Of a stretch of DNA of 64,000 nt, positions 10,528-21,391 are shown piece after piece. Source of the stretch: Karstenula rhodostoma CBS 690.94 (taxonomy: Eukaryota > Ascomycota > Dothideomycetes > Pleosporales > Didymosphaeriaceae); contig MU001510.1 of the NCBI GenBank assembly GCA_010093485.1, positions 203,709-267,708 on the forward strand. The letters run 5' to 3'. Both the position numbers and the translations under genes were made by a program. The notes beneath the pieces were generated by a model. It did no database searches. It was not told where the DNA came from and saw only the letters and a list, made by a program, of their open reading frames with translations. Numbering within the stretch: the first letter of the stretch is position 1; the number at the start of each line of letters is the position of its first letter.

Positions 10528-12796
10528 ATGGGCATCACTGCGCTCTGGGACGTGATAAAAGGCGAGGACCACAGCGTGCCAATCGCTCAGCTAGCCGAAG
10601 CTCACTTCAAGAAACATGGTCGTCCTCTGCGGATTGCCGTCGACGAGGCCGACTGGAGGTTCAATAATCTTACTGCACAGCAGGTATATATGATACGCGA
10701 GAGTAAGTCGAAGGAAACATAACTGCATACGATGCTAACTGCGGACTGCAGCCTCAAATGAGCCTGCTTTTCAAGGCATCGAGAAGTCCATGTTCTACCG
10801 CATCTGCCGCCTTCTTACGCTGAATGTACAACTACTGTTCGTGTTCGACGGCCCGGGCAGACCTTGGAAGCGTGGGCGCCGCGGACAAGGCAAGATCAAT
10901 TACGAAGAGCGAAGATTGCTTAAAGAGCTCCTTGACCACTTCCGTATTCCGCATCACGAGGCACCTGGCGAAGCCGAGGCGGAGTGCGCTCGTCTGCAAC
11001 AATTAGAAGTAGTTGACGCTGTGTTCTCGCAAGACTCGGATACGCTTATGTTCGGATGCAGCTTCTTGGTCCGTGACGATCGCGTCGCGAAAGAGAAGGG
11101 CAATAACGACCGTTCCAAGGAAAACACAAAGAAGAGCGGAACATCTGTGAGAGTGAGTGCCGATCATGGTTAGCCTGCATGAGTATCATTCCTTATTGCT
11201 CACTCGGTTTAGGTCATATACGGACAAGATATTCAACGGAGACACAATTTTGATCGCGAAGGACTTGTACTTTTTGCCATGCTGTGTGGCGGAGATTATG
11301 ACATGACAGGGCTGCGAAACTGTGGCTCTGCGATGGCAGCCGGTGCAGTTCGTGCGGGCTTGGGCACTTCACTGTGCCAATGCAAGACCAGGGAAGACTG
11401 TGCTTTGTGGCGAGACGAGTTGTCAGCTTACTTTCAGACACAAAGGGGCCGCAAGCCTGAGATCCCTCTGGACTACCCCAGTATCAAGACTTTGGACAAG
11501 TACAATCGGCCCAAGGTCTCGACAGACGATCAGCTTCGCAACCTGCGGGGCTTGCGGCGTGGTTGGGATCATACTATCGACGAGTTGAAGCTTCTGGAGT
11601 TGACCAGCTCTCGCTTCAACATCTGGGGTCGGCTCTATATGAATTGGGTCGGACCTGTTCTCCTCACCAAATCCTTGGTCGCACGAGATTTAACATTGCC
11701 AAAAGAGCACGTGCATCAAATCAAATTTACAAAGCAGCGCGGGAAGAAGGACAGCACTGAACCCGTCTTGCCGCCACTACTGAAATCACTAGCGTTCTCT
11801 CCTTTCGCTCTTACGACTCTTACCCAGCATGGTTTTGAAGGCGAGCGAGCGGGTTACTGGACGAGCAAGGCACAAGACCCTTTCGAGCCGGAACATACCG
11901 TTAAAGCGGAGATACCACTATATCTTCTGCAGAAGGTCTTGCCATCAAGCCTGCTAGATCCGCCATCAGCGCCAAAGACCACTCCACGCAAGCGTAAGAG
12001 GCAAGCGGAAGATGACGCAAGGAGCAACAGAACGACCGCTATGGAACCTGAAAGACTCACCAGGCCCTTGAACAGAATAACCACGCAAAGGCCAAGTGCC
12101 AGTTTGCTATATCCAAAGTCTCTTAAAAGCGGCCGATCCAACTCGTTAGAGCCAACAAATTCTCAATGCCACGAAATCACCCGACCAATGCCCTCTAGCG
12201 CTGAGCATGTTAGCCTGCTCTCTGATTCTGAAGAGGACGCATCGCCATTGCAAAGACGTTCAAGTGTGATAGATCTTGGACACAGTCCATCAGACTTTGA
12301 AAGAGCGATACAGCTCAGTTTGCAGGAGTCTGACATGCCGCAAGCAATAGCATTACCGTACCAACAGAGGTGGCCCAGTAGGTCTGTTGCTTTGGCTGGA
12401 CATGAGAGAGAAGCGGCGCCTGAGTTATTTGCTCAACAGTCAGCTCTTCGAACAGAGTCAAGGAACGCCATGTCCGGGAAATCCTCTGACTCCGCTAGAG
12501 AGCTCCATCCAGCCTTCATCAGCGTTTCCGTGGGTCACCACCTACGGACTGCTCAGGCAAAAAAAATATCAGCTGCCGCAATGCCTCCACTTGATCCGGC
12601 AGAAGTTACTCACGGGCCAAGCACTGCAGCGGACATCAGAGCGGCTCGTCTAAAATTCTTCGGTCCCGACAACACCGCAAGAACAACGCTTAACCAAACC
12701 CCTTCGTTATCGCAAGGCAGTTCCCCATCAGGAACACTAGGAAGGGCTACGTCTCGCTCGATTCCATTGGACATCGAAATCATTGATCTCACCTGA
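10528..12796 (+). CDS. YEN1: Holliday-junction resolvase, YEN1/GEN1 (XPG/Rad2 family)
   Basis: Three-exon model: 10528-10702, 10752-11152, 11213-12796 (introns of 49 and 60 nt), 2160 nt, 719 residues. The start is chosen because XPG nucleases begin with MGI (here MGITALWDVIK). Metal-binding acidic residues are in place: D39 in IAVDEADW, E132/E134/E136 in GEAEAECARL, D153 and D155 in SQDSDTLMFG, and D220 in LCGGDYD. The R-E-G-L-V-L-F-A-M helix before GGDYD belongs to the I-domain of this family. YEN1/GEN1 cuts four-way DNA junctions symmetrically during late mitosis and meiosis. Downstream is a basic, disordered tail with a probable nuclear signal (PRKRKRQ). The tail carries a UIM-like segment (FERAIQLSLQES, about residues 554-566) and SUMO-interacting-like motifs (VSLLSDSEED, SSVIDLG and C-terminal EIIDLT). 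Very likely nuclear and functional. Confidence 0.87.
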
Positions 12797-13721
12797 GTCT
12801 GACTACGGCCATGCTCAAGCGCTTTCAATGGTGGACGCGACAGAGATGATCGTCCTCTTGAGTAGAAGACGTTGCCACATGATGGTTTTACCGGAAGAAA
12901 GAATGCGTAACCTGGGAACACGAACGAGCGTTGTTGGCGCGCACCCATAAGAACTTAATATTTCTGTGTGTGCGGCAGCTATTTACGAGATCTCATCGAG
13001 TCAAATAGATACTAAGCACTGTCAACGGATTGTTACTGGCTCTCCCGCTGCCGGGACGTACCCCACAACGCCTATCATGATCTATTCCTATCGCGAATTA
13101 GTCCTCCACGTCCCAAGAGTAACATCGCGCGTCTAGTGCCCGAGGAAACACTTCGTCTACGATAAAGAGCCTCTTCTCTCTACGCATAGACCGTTTGACA
13201 TGTTTCTATCGAGTCACGACAACCCCTGTTTTCTCTCCGACATTGTATCTGCTGATGCTGTCATGAGGCGTGCGGAAGAGCAAGGGCTGATGCTAACCGT
13301 ATTGGCGTCGCCCACGGCCATGTGAATGCGTTCCATGCGCATCCCCTTGCCAATGATATGATTGATTTGTGGGCACGCTTCATCTGCAAGATGAACTAAC
13401 ACGGTCCAGCGGTCTATCGCATTGTGCCTGTCGGCAAAGCGAGCTTCTTGGGAGCGATGGCGGGCAATATCACTCGCCCGATAAGGTTGGCGGGACGCTC
13501 CGCGTTATGCGACCAAGACCAACGTCCACGTTATCATTATCATGCCTCAATGCACCCGACCACTGGGTAGTATATCTGTCGCGTCTTCGCATCTCATGAT
13601 AGATATTGGGTAGAGCAAGTGCGGTTAACCCCAGGTCAAACCGTAATACTTTGCCGCAGCGCTGGATTTTAAAATCGCCATCTCGTTCGGTTAGGTTGCT
13701 AGCCGAATTACCAGAGCCCAT
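12797..13721. other. Intergenic region / permease promoter
   Basis: No gene is supportable. It contains GATA-type elements close to the permease (listed separately). Otherwise only short opposing frames. Confidence 0.45.
13479..13541 (+). promoter_or_regulatory. Cluster of GATA-factor core sites upstream of the NCS1 permease
   Basis: CGATAA occurs at 13479-13484 and TTATCATTATC at 13531-13541. The latter is two overlapping GATAA-type cores on the minus strand, about 180 nt before the ATG. HGATAR is the target of AreA/Nit2 nitrogen regulators, and paired sites are the functional arrangement in known nitrogen-source permease genes. Regulation is inferred, not shown. Confidence 0.35.
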
Positions 13722-16019
13722 ATGGATCCATCAGAGCACGAACCGTTGTTAAACGGGGAACCACCCCGCACAGGCCCTTCAGGACCATCCCCCCCACGCC
13801 ATTCTCTTCCTACGAGTGACAATTATGGGTCGGTTGTATCGCGCGGTAGTAGCAGCTCCAACTTAGTTTATAAGACCGCCCCCGTCGTTGCACTGCACGA
13901 GGTCCACGACAGCGACGAACCAACGTGCCTTCCCTGGAACATCATGGAGAAATTCAAAAGATCGAAGGTCGCTCATTGGGCCAACAAGCTCGCCGTGGAG
14001 AACGATCAAAACTTGACTACAGTGCAGCTCATGCTGTAGTAAGCTGAACCTGTAGAACTCATGAACGAGCGGACACTTATTTCCATGCAGCAACCATGAC
14101 CTGAAGCCAGTCGAATGCGAGCGGAGACAATGGGGAGCCTGGAACTTTGTGGGGTTCTGGATTGGTGAGTACAATCACCCTGAGTATTGCCCACCCAGGG
14201 GGTAACACGCTCAGACTTTTGGACTGGTGCTATTGCATATTCTCATGCGCAAGCCGCTAACAACGTCCAGCTGACTCGTTCAATATCAATACATGGATGA
14301 TTAGTGGCAGTAACATCGCTGATGGACTGTCATGGTGGCAGAGCTGGATATGTGTGTGGGTATGTTAGATCCTGCTCTTTGCATGAAGAACATTACCTTT
14401 AATATCTCTGCAGCTCGGCTACTCCATCGCGGCATGTTTTGTGTGCCTCACAGGTCGGATTGGTGCTACATATCACATATCTTTCCCCGTTGTCAGTCGC
14501 TCATCTTTCGGGATCTGGGGTGCGTTATGGCCTGTCTTTAATCGAGCAGCCATGGCCTGTATATGGTACGGAGTACAAGGGTGGATTGGTGGTACCTGTG
14601 TGTACCTGATGATCCGCAGCATCTGGAACGACTGGCGCGACGATGCTGGCGACGGTGGCATCAAGAACGGCATCCCCAATTCAGGCACAAACACTGTGGC
14701 TTTTGTTTCCTTCTTCCTCTTTTGGGCCGGCTCGCTCCCTGCTCTGTGGTTCCCAGTACACAAGATCCGCCATCTCTTCACGGTCAAGGCCTTCTTTGTG
14801 CCCGCTGCTGGCATTGCCTTCTTCATTTGGGCTATAGTCCGTGCAAAGGGTATCGGTCCGATCGTACACCAGCCAGGAAAGACTCATGGCTCCGCCCTTG
14901 CCTGGCTTATGATCAAAGGAATCATGTCTGCAATCGCGAATTTTGCAACCCTTATCGCCAACGATCCGGATTTCGCGCGTTTCGCCCGCAAACCAAGCGA
15001 CGCATTCCTACCCCAGCTCATCACCATCCCCGTCGGTTTCGCCATCACCAGCTTCATCGGCATCATCGTGTCCTCCTCCTCGACCGTCATCTTCGGCGGC
15101 CCCCCCATCTGGGACCCACTCGGTACGTAAGTTCGCGGTACAAGTTCTGAATGCTAGGCGCACGCAATGTTAGAATATTTCAAACGTTGTCTGCGTAACT
15201 CTAGCTTAACTTAACCTCCCCTCTTTCCCTTTCTCTAATTCATTTATAAACTGAATGTATCAATAACTTGTACCCCTGACTTTAGACCTTCTCGAGAGTT
15301 TCCTCAACGAGAACGGCGGCTCAGCCCAGCGCTTCGGCGTCTTCCTCATCGCCGCGGCCTTCACGCTTGCCCAGCTCGGCACAAACATCGCCGCCAACTC
15401 CGTCTCCGCAGGCACAGACATGACGGCCCTCGCACCCCGCTGGCTCACCATCCGCCGCGGCAGCTACGTCTGCGCCCTCGTCGGCCTCGTCATGTGCCCC
15501 TGGCACCTCCTCTCCAGCAGCAACAACTTCACCACCTACCTTTCCGCGTACTCCGTCTTCCTGTCGTCCATCGCAGGCGTCATGATATGCGACTACTACG
15601 TCGTGCGGAAAGGCTACCTCCAGGTCCACGACCTGTACTCCGGCAAGAAAACCGCACCGTACTACTTCACCTTCGGGTTCCATTGGCGCGCATACGCCGC
15701 CTACATTGCGGGCATCGCTATCAATGTCGTGGGCTTCGCGGGTGCAATCGGCCGCGAGGTACCCGTCGCCGCGCAGCACATCTACGACTTGAACTACTTC
15801 TGCGGGTTTGGCGTCGCGGCGGTGATGTATTGGAGTCTGTGCAAGGTATCGCCGATCCCGGCCACGAGCGATACTTGGCTGGAAGTTGGGGACTTGATTA
15901 GCGACGACTTCAACGCTCATGTTAGCGATGAGGAGGAGCGGTACGACGAGGAAGCCGTGGCGGGCGGTAGTGGGAAAGGCCCGTTGAAGAGAGTAGTATC
16001 GAGCGAAGACAAGATCTGA
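13722..16019 (+). CDS. NCS1-family permease, Fur type (uracil/uridine/allantoin-like transporter)
   Basis: Five-exon model: 13722-14038, 14091-14164, 14271-14359, 14414-15122, 15286-16019 (introns 52, 106, 54, 163 nt), 1923 nt, 640 residues. A hydrophilic N-terminus with a possible di-leucine motif (EPLLNGE) leads into the NCS1 signature HDLKPVE...[13 protein letters not shown], then [13 protein letters not shown] (TM1 region). About 12 hydrophobic segments follow, including [15 protein letters not shown], the [16 protein letters not shown] helix, the [15 protein letters not shown] loop and the N-rich [20 protein letters not shown] segment. The C-tail is acidic. The family imports nucleobases, nucleosides, allantoin or thiamine with protons at the plasma membrane; Fur4/Dal4/Fui1-like proteins match best, but the exact substrate cannot be read from sequence. 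GATA-type sites upstream would suit a nitrogen-source transporter. It converges on URB2 with 122 nt between stop codons. Confidence 0.88.
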
Positions 16020-16141
16020 GATTTTTTTTAATGAATATGAAAAGGATGATGATACCAGGCCTACGGGCCACCCTGTGTAGCTGAACCTACTATTGCGCGG
16101 GAAATGAACGCATACACACATTACCCGAATATCGTTCCGCC

Positions 16142-19100
16142 TCATCGTTCTTCTTTGACTTTCCGCTCCTTCCGTCCATGCACCCTCACCCACTCTCCCC
16201 AAACGCCCCGCCAAACATCTCTCTCGCTCTTCGCCAGCCCCGCAAACATAGCATCGATAGCGTCCTTGTTCAACTGTCCCACACTCACAATCTCCCAGAT
16301 CCCCGGCATAAGCTTCTCCCTGACTTCTGCATCCAGCCTGCCATACAACTGAAACCGGCAGAACGAGCTAAGTAGCGGGTATACGTACTGCGAAGCGTAT
16401 TCACGTGCGGCCTTGATGGGATCGTTGAGAGTAGTTGCGCTCCGTGTGCGCTGGACAGAGGATTGCGTGGGCGAGCAGAGGGTACTGAGTAGATGGGTGT
16501 ATTGTGCTGCGTTGGTCGCCGTGAGGCGGGTGGGGTTCGCGGGAGATAGGGAGTCAAGCCAGGGAGGAAGAGCGGCGCCGCGATTGAGGTTGGGAATGAA
16601 GAGACAGAGGAGGAGACCCTGGAGTAGGGGAAGAAGTAGGTGGAAACGGCCTCCTAAACGGCTGCGGTGGAGGAGTAGAACGAAGCGCGCTGTCTCGCAG
16701 AGGCGCGCGTAGATTGCGGGCGCGTGGGCAGGAGACAGACGGGAGCTGCTTCTTGTGGCGAGTTTGAGAAGGGCTGTGAGAACGCATTCAATGTTATGCT
16801 GCGAAGTCATCTGGGATTTGTGGAGAAGGATGGTGTTGATGTTGTCGAGCAGCATGTTGAAAGCTGCATCATCCCGGACCTTATTCAGCAGAGCGCAGAT
16901 TTTGGGTAACAGAGCCATCTGTTGCGCCTTCAGATCAGACTCATCCTCCTCCTTGTCGTCCATGGCAGATACTACAACGTGAAGTAGTTGGTAAGCGATT
17001 TGAGGCGGTACGTCCTGGTCTGCAAGCGAGATACAGCCATACGCAAGGCGCAGCTTCTCTGGGGCGTTTAGAGGAGCCAGAGTTTCTTTTAGGCATTGCA
17101 GAATATGCGTGTTGTCTTTCTGTATGGAATCTTTCTGCAGCAAGTTTGAAGCAAGCTCGAACAGCCTCGACGTACCGCCGGTGAGCTGGTAGAGGTCGAA
17201 TTTGGCTGTGGTGACCAACACGGTAGGCGACAGATCGGTTTGAATGTCCTCCGGGACCGCCGCAGGCTTCTTTAGTGGGCTTTCGAGAGAGTACCGGCTA
17301 TTGATCCATTGTCGAAGGGTTTCCTGCGCCGCCTTGAATAGGGCGTCGTCCTTGCGCAACACCGATAGCGGTATTTGGTTGTAAGCTTGTAACACAAATT
17401 CTTGCGAGGAGGTCCATTTGTTCAGAGCCTTACAGAGAAACTCGAGATATTGCGTAGGCGGAATGAGGGATCCTGATTCATACGTTGCAAGCAGTGTTCC
17501 GCTAAGCACAGCAAGCCTCGCCAGAGAACACGTCTTGGACTTCTTCGAGGAAGAGCTGATTTTCTCTTCGTATCGCGTAAAGAAGACCTTGTTCTGTGCT
17601 TGATCTTTGTTCGGCAGCAGATGGCCAAGAGTCAGTTGCACTAGGTCTGATAGTAGCTGAATAGTAGGAGGCATTTCCAGTTCGACTTCATGTAGAGCCT
17701 GTGCAATTTCGAATAGTGCGTTGCCATCTGACGATATTTTTGCTGTAGCATTCGGAACATGCATCAGGTTGACCATGACATTCAGAATCGGCGCTGCAAG
17801 ACTGGGCAAAGCTGTGATTAATCCCAGAAGCTTGTCTAGTGCAGCCTCTCTCTGCTCTCGCGAAAGAGATGACGGAGAGATGTGTAGAAGAGCACTCATG
17901 GAGGTCGTGCGCAAGTTCTCGTTCGCTTGGCCGAGAGCGTTCAGAAGCACAGCGACAAAAGATGCTTCGACGATGGCGTTGCCCTGCTTGAATATTGAGA
18001 CCGAGAGTGTCTCAATGAGCGGACCGCGCATTTCCCGATCGAGCCCTGACACGGTTTCCAAAAATCGAGATAGGACCTTCTGAGCAGTGTCCGCATCGAA
18101 GGGAGCCAGCAGCTGCGCATACTCGATGCAAAACAACTCGATAGTCGTACCCAACTCCTGCGATTCCATCTGGCCAGGAGCCATGGCTTTCAACGTCTTC
18201 TGCAGCCTCTTCTGGATGACCTCTTTTGTGTCAGGAACGGTATGAAGATAGTCGCAGGCAACAAAGACGAAGATGACAGCAGCCGTTCGACAAGACGACG
18301 GGATATGTCGATTGGGTTCTTCCTTGCGCGCCGAGTTAACATCATTAGCTGCTCTATCTAGCAAAGCTTCGATGAACTCTTTTTGAAGAGCTGCAGACTC
18401 ATGAAGATGGATCGGCCATAGATGTCTCAATAGGAAACAAAGGGATGTCCAAGCCATTTCAAGAGCTGTGGGCTGACTTGAACCATCGTGTTGAACCCAC
18501 GCTTCGAAGACCTTCCACGCCGTAAGCATGGCTGGCTGCAATGCGTCGATGATCTCGTCCGATTTGATGGATCGAAGCATTGCTTGAGTGATAACAGCAC
18601 TGCTTAGTGCTTTTGCTGGATGCTTCTTGGTGTATTGCTCCAAGCGTTCGGCATGCTTTTGGAATAGGGTCGTTATCTGCGTGAGAGTCAAGGACTGCTC
18701 GAATATTTCGGCTAGAGCTAAAAGAAGGTGCCGGTCCTGCCAAACTCGTGGATGCAGCTCTGCCAGCGGGTCTCGACTGGCGGGCACGGTCCTGCGCAGC
18801 TCAGTGTCCCACAATTCTATGAACCCGAGCAGCTGGCGATTCCTCGAGAACGCGTGTACAATAGGTACGATAATCTTTTTCACCGCGTTTTCTCTTGGGA
18901 AAACTTGGCTGGTTTCCTGAACTGCAGCGATGATCACTGCTTGATCATCAACTTCCATTCTATCGTCGTCGTACATCTCACAACTCTCAAACTTGGCTGT
19001 CGAGATATGCTCAAAGAGGAACGCAGCGAGGTCATCCGGTCTTTCTTCAGGAGACGAACTCGCTGTTTTCGGGTCAGCCAGAAAGATAGACGAATCGTTT

Positions 19101-20551
19101 TCGACTAGAGCTGCAATGAGAGACCAGTTTACTGATCTCTTCTGGTGTAATGGGTATTTGAGGCCAGAGTGAAACCAGAAAATATCCCGGAGGACCTGTG
19201 TATCTATGTTGACGTCGTATGAAGCCAAGATAGTAAGACACGCCTCGACCGCGGCAATAGAAGCACTCGGGGCTGCGAACTCCGGGGGAGCCAATTCGCA
19301 TCCTACACACTGTGCAAGAGTCGCTAGTGAGGCCTGAATCCATGGCTTCTCTGTAGTCCTAGCTTTTGGCGAGCGCGCTGGTGAAGACCGGATGACAAGG
19401 TGAAGCAAGTGTGGGACAGCGGCAAACAAGGGCGTAAAATAGGCCGGCATGTCCACGCCGCTATCTTGGATTTGAGCTGCTTGAAGCAGTTTTGCACTAA
19501 GCGGCTCCAGACTGCTGGAGAAAAGCTCGGCCTTTCCATTGTGCTGTGGTGTATCTTTCTCGCTCCGGGCGTTGAAGAAGGCCGTCCGTGAGGGAATGAG
19601 GACATGCTTAGCAATCAACCGATCCAAAACGGACAAAGTGTTCCTGAAACCAGACCGCCTGGATCCATCCTTTATTGGTTGGTGCAATACTTGCGAAAGA
19701 AGCAGACTCGGTATCAAGCATTCTGTCGAGAACTGATCCACGGATGCGCCAGAGTCGTCCTTAGCATCGATAGCGCGCAGCTCCCATATATCCACAACCA
19801 AGGATAGGTCCAGATGATCGGGATGACCGAATGTCTCCTGGCCTAACGAGTGGATCCGCAGAACAGCATTCAGCCAGTTTTTGAGGATCCTCGCTGCCTG
19901 TGCACTTTCTGTCCTCAACACCATCTTCATGTGCTCTGACTGGATAGCCTCTGCGCTCTTTCCCTGTACGTCGCTTTTGTCTCGTATGGAGCGCACCGTG
20001 GTAGCCACAGCGTCAAACAGTGCTACGGAGCCGCCGAATTCGAGGGCAGCTCTCTTGGAAGGCGTGCTTGCGCCGGAGCCTCGTTTCCGCTTGCGTGAGG
20101 GCTGCGGATCCTCTTGCACCGTCTCGCTCGAGTCATCTCGTGGGTCCGGCTGGATCACAGCATCGGCGCTATATCTCTCTTGGAGAACTTTTTCGAGGAT
20201 GGTCAAAAAACCAGCGTCTCTCAAATGCGGCGCGCACCGGGACACTGGGAGGATCTCGATCATCCAGTCAAGCAGCTTCCAGGCCTTCGTGCTCGCCCGT
20301 GCCAAAGCACCGCCATCTGCCGCATCCTTCAGTTTCTCGAGGATCCACCGCAAAACCCAGTCTGCCCTTGCGCCAACGACGCGCTTGGCGACATTTGAGC
20401 GCGCTTCGCCTGCAAGAGAGTCCCAATCATCGGGAAGGCCTATGATGTGCGTGGCCTGGCGTATCTGCTCGTCCAGGTCGGTGTAGGTCTGGTTGATGGC
20501 TTGCAACCGCGGCCGTGTTGGCGCTGGGAGGCTCGTTGTAGCCTGTGGCAT
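16142..20551 (-). CDS. URB2: Nucleolar ribosome-biogenesis protein Urb2/Npa2
   Basis: Uninterrupted 1469-codon frame from the ATG at 20551. The protein is mostly alpha-helical, repeat-like, with a variable middle. The C-terminal ~230 residues show the Urb2/Npa2 domain features: ARLCETARFVLLLHRSRLGG, HLLLPLLQGLL, a tract around TATNAAQYTHLLSTLCSPT, and AREYASQYVYPLLSSFCRFQ followed by REKLMPGIWEIVSVG. A short nuclear-type basic cluster (SRKRKRGSG) lies near residue 155. Urb2 acts with Urb1 and the Npa1 complex on early pre-60S particles during 27S pre-rRNA processing. It is longer than yeast Urb2 (about 1170 residues), as is usual in filamentous fungi. No intron is needed. The gene diverges from MIC10 with 293 nt between start codons. 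Confidence 0.88.
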   Translation of the reverse strand: MPQATTSLPAPTRPRLQAINQTYTDLDEQIRQATHIIGLPDDWDSLAGEARSNVAKRVVGARADWVLRWILEKLKDAADGGALARASTKAWKLLDWMIEILPVSRCAPHLRDAGFLTILEKVLQERYSADAVIQPDPRDDSSETVQEDPQPSRKRKRGSGASTPSKRAALEFGGSVALFDAVATTVRSIRDKSDVQGKSAEAIQSEHMKMVLRTESAQAARILKNWLNAVLRIHSLGQETFGHPDHLDLSLVVDIWELRAIDAKDDSGASVDQFSTECLIPSLLLSQVLHQPIKDGSRRSGFRNTLSVLDRLIAKHVLIPSRTAFFNARSEKDTPQHNGKAELFSSSLEPLSAKLLQAAQIQDSGVDMPAYFTPLFAAVPHLLHLVIRSSPARSPKARTTEKPWIQASLATLAQCVGCELAPPEFAAPSASIAAVEACLTILASYDVNIDTQVLRDIFWFHSGLKYPLHQKRSVNWSLIAALVENDSSIFLADPKTASSSPEERPDDLAAFLFEHISTAKFESCEMYDDDRMEVDDQAVIIAAVQETSQVFPRENAVKKIIVPIVHAFSRNRQLLGFIELWDTELRRTVPASRDPLAELHPRVWQDRHLLLALAEIFEQSLTLTQITTLFQKHAERLEQYTKKHPAKALSSAVITQAMLRSIKSDEIIDALQPAMLTAWKVFEAWVQHDGSSQPTALEMAWTSLCFLLRHLWPIHLHESAALQKEFIEALLDRAANDVNSARKEEPNRHIPSSCRTAAVIFVFVACDYLHTVPDTKEVIQKRLQKTLKAMAPGQMESQELGTTIELFCIEYAQLLAPFDADTAQKVLSRFLETVSGLDREMRGPLIETLSVSIFKQGNAIVEASFVAVLLNALGQANENLRTTSMSALLHISPSSLSREQREAALDKLLGLITALPSLAAPILNVMVNLMHVPNATAKISSDGNALFEIAQALHEVELEMPPTIQLLSDLVQLTLGHLLPNKDQAQNKVFFTRYEEKISSSSKKSKTCSLARLAVLSGTLLATYESGSLIPPTQYLEFLCKALNKWTSSQEFVLQAYNQIPLSVLRKDDALFKAAQETLRQWINSRYSLESPLKKPAAVPEDIQTDLSPTVLVTTAKFDLYQLTGGTSRLFELASNLLQKDSIQKDNTHILQCLKETLAPLNAPEKLRLAYGCISLADQDVPPQIAYQLLHVVVSAMDDKEEDESDLKAQQMALLPKICALLNKVRDDAAFNMLLDNINTILLHKSQMTSQHNIECVLTALLKLATRSSSRLSPAHAPAIYARLCETARFVLLLHRSRLGGRFHLLLPLLQGLLLCLFIPNLNRGAALPPWLDSLSPANPTRLTATNAAQYTHLLSTLCSPTQSSVQRTRSATTLNDPIKAAREYASQYVYPLLSSFCRFQLYGRLDAEVREKLMPGIWEIVSVGQLNKDAIDAMFAGLAKSERDVWRGVWGEWVRVHGRKERKVKEER

Positions 20552-20844
20552 GCTGTTATTTTCTGCAAATCTTTACCAGGACTGCTCACTAACCTGGATT
20601 GCCGTGGCCATCTTGTCCTCTCACTTTTCTCACAGAGGTGGTGGCGCGAGGCAGAAGCGGCAGCGGGGAGCTCTTTCCTCTCGAAAAAATTGCGCACGGA
20701 CGCTTTCCTTCCCTCCCAAGCTCGGGCTCTCCCGAAGCTTTTCCGCATCGACGCCAGGCACGACGCACCCCCATCCCGCGTCATCTCTCCCAAACAAGTC
20801 GAGAACGGCACTGCAAAGCCCAATTGACACCCTCCACAATCGCC
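20552..20844. promoter_or_regulatory. Shared divergent promoter of URB2 and MIC10
   Basis: The two start codons (URB2 minus at 20551, MIC10 plus at 20845) are 293 nt apart with no other gene between them. This interval must hold both promoters. It is CT-rich on the plus strand close to MIC10 (CTTTCCTTCCCTCCCAAGC), typical of fungal housekeeping promoters without a TATA box. Confidence 0.55.
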
Positions 20845-21391
20845 ATGGCCGACAAGACCCCCGAGCCCGCTGCGCAGCCCGTCGCGCCCATCCCGCGCAC
20901 CACCCGCCCCATGAGCGAAGCTCTGCTTAACGAGAAGGTACTGCACCCGCGCCGACGATTATCAAAATGCACCTCCGACATTGGCCTCGAGTTGTGCGAG
21001 CTTTTTTGTGCCAGCCAAACACCTCCCGAGCGTCAATGGCGGTCCTGCGAAGCTCACGCGACTCCATCGTTTACATCTTGGAGCTCTCCTCTACCTTGTG
21101 CATTGGAACCGCATGCTAACTAGTCGCCGCAGTGGGATCGCTGCCTTTCTTCCATGCTTATTCGCTCCGGACTCGGTGTCGGCTTCGGTGTTGTCTTCTC
21201 CGTCCTCCTCTTCAAGCGACGCGCATGGCCCGCCTGGGTTGGCCTCGGTTTCGGCGCCGGACGAGCCTGGGAAGAATGCGACGGCGTAGGTGGATACAAT
21301 GCAAAGGAACCTTGCTGTAACTAACAGCCAGCAGTCATTCAAGCGGGCGGCGGCACCTCCGAAGGACGGACTACGAGTCATCAGGCCATAG
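20845..21391 (+). CDS. MIC10: MICOS complex subunit Mic10
   Basis: Three-exon model: 20845-20937, 21133-21285, 21335-21391 (introns 195 and 49 nt), 303 nt, 100 residues. After a Pro-rich N-terminus, the protein contains the family start block MSEALLNEKWDRCLSSMLIR, then two short membrane helices, each with the glycine-repeat motif (GLGVGFG and GLGFGAG) separated by the positively charged loop LFKRRAWPAW, and a short tail. Mic10 oligomerises through these glycine motifs and bends the inner mitochondrial membrane at crista junctions. The length is normal for the family (about 95-105 residues). The intron 1 donor falls exactly between LNEK and WDRC, inside the conserved block, which makes the gene invisible to a simple open-frame scan. 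Confidence 0.92.

Noticed and set aside
7217..12796. An alc gene cluster around the AlcR-like gene
   Set aside because: Neighbours are a DNA resolvase and, beyond it, a permease; no alcohol or aldehyde dehydrogenase is present in the window.
16178..20486. Long plus-strand frames opposite URB2 (for example 201 codons at 19881-20486)
   Set aside because: They are antisense shadows of a 1469-codon gene with clear family motifs.
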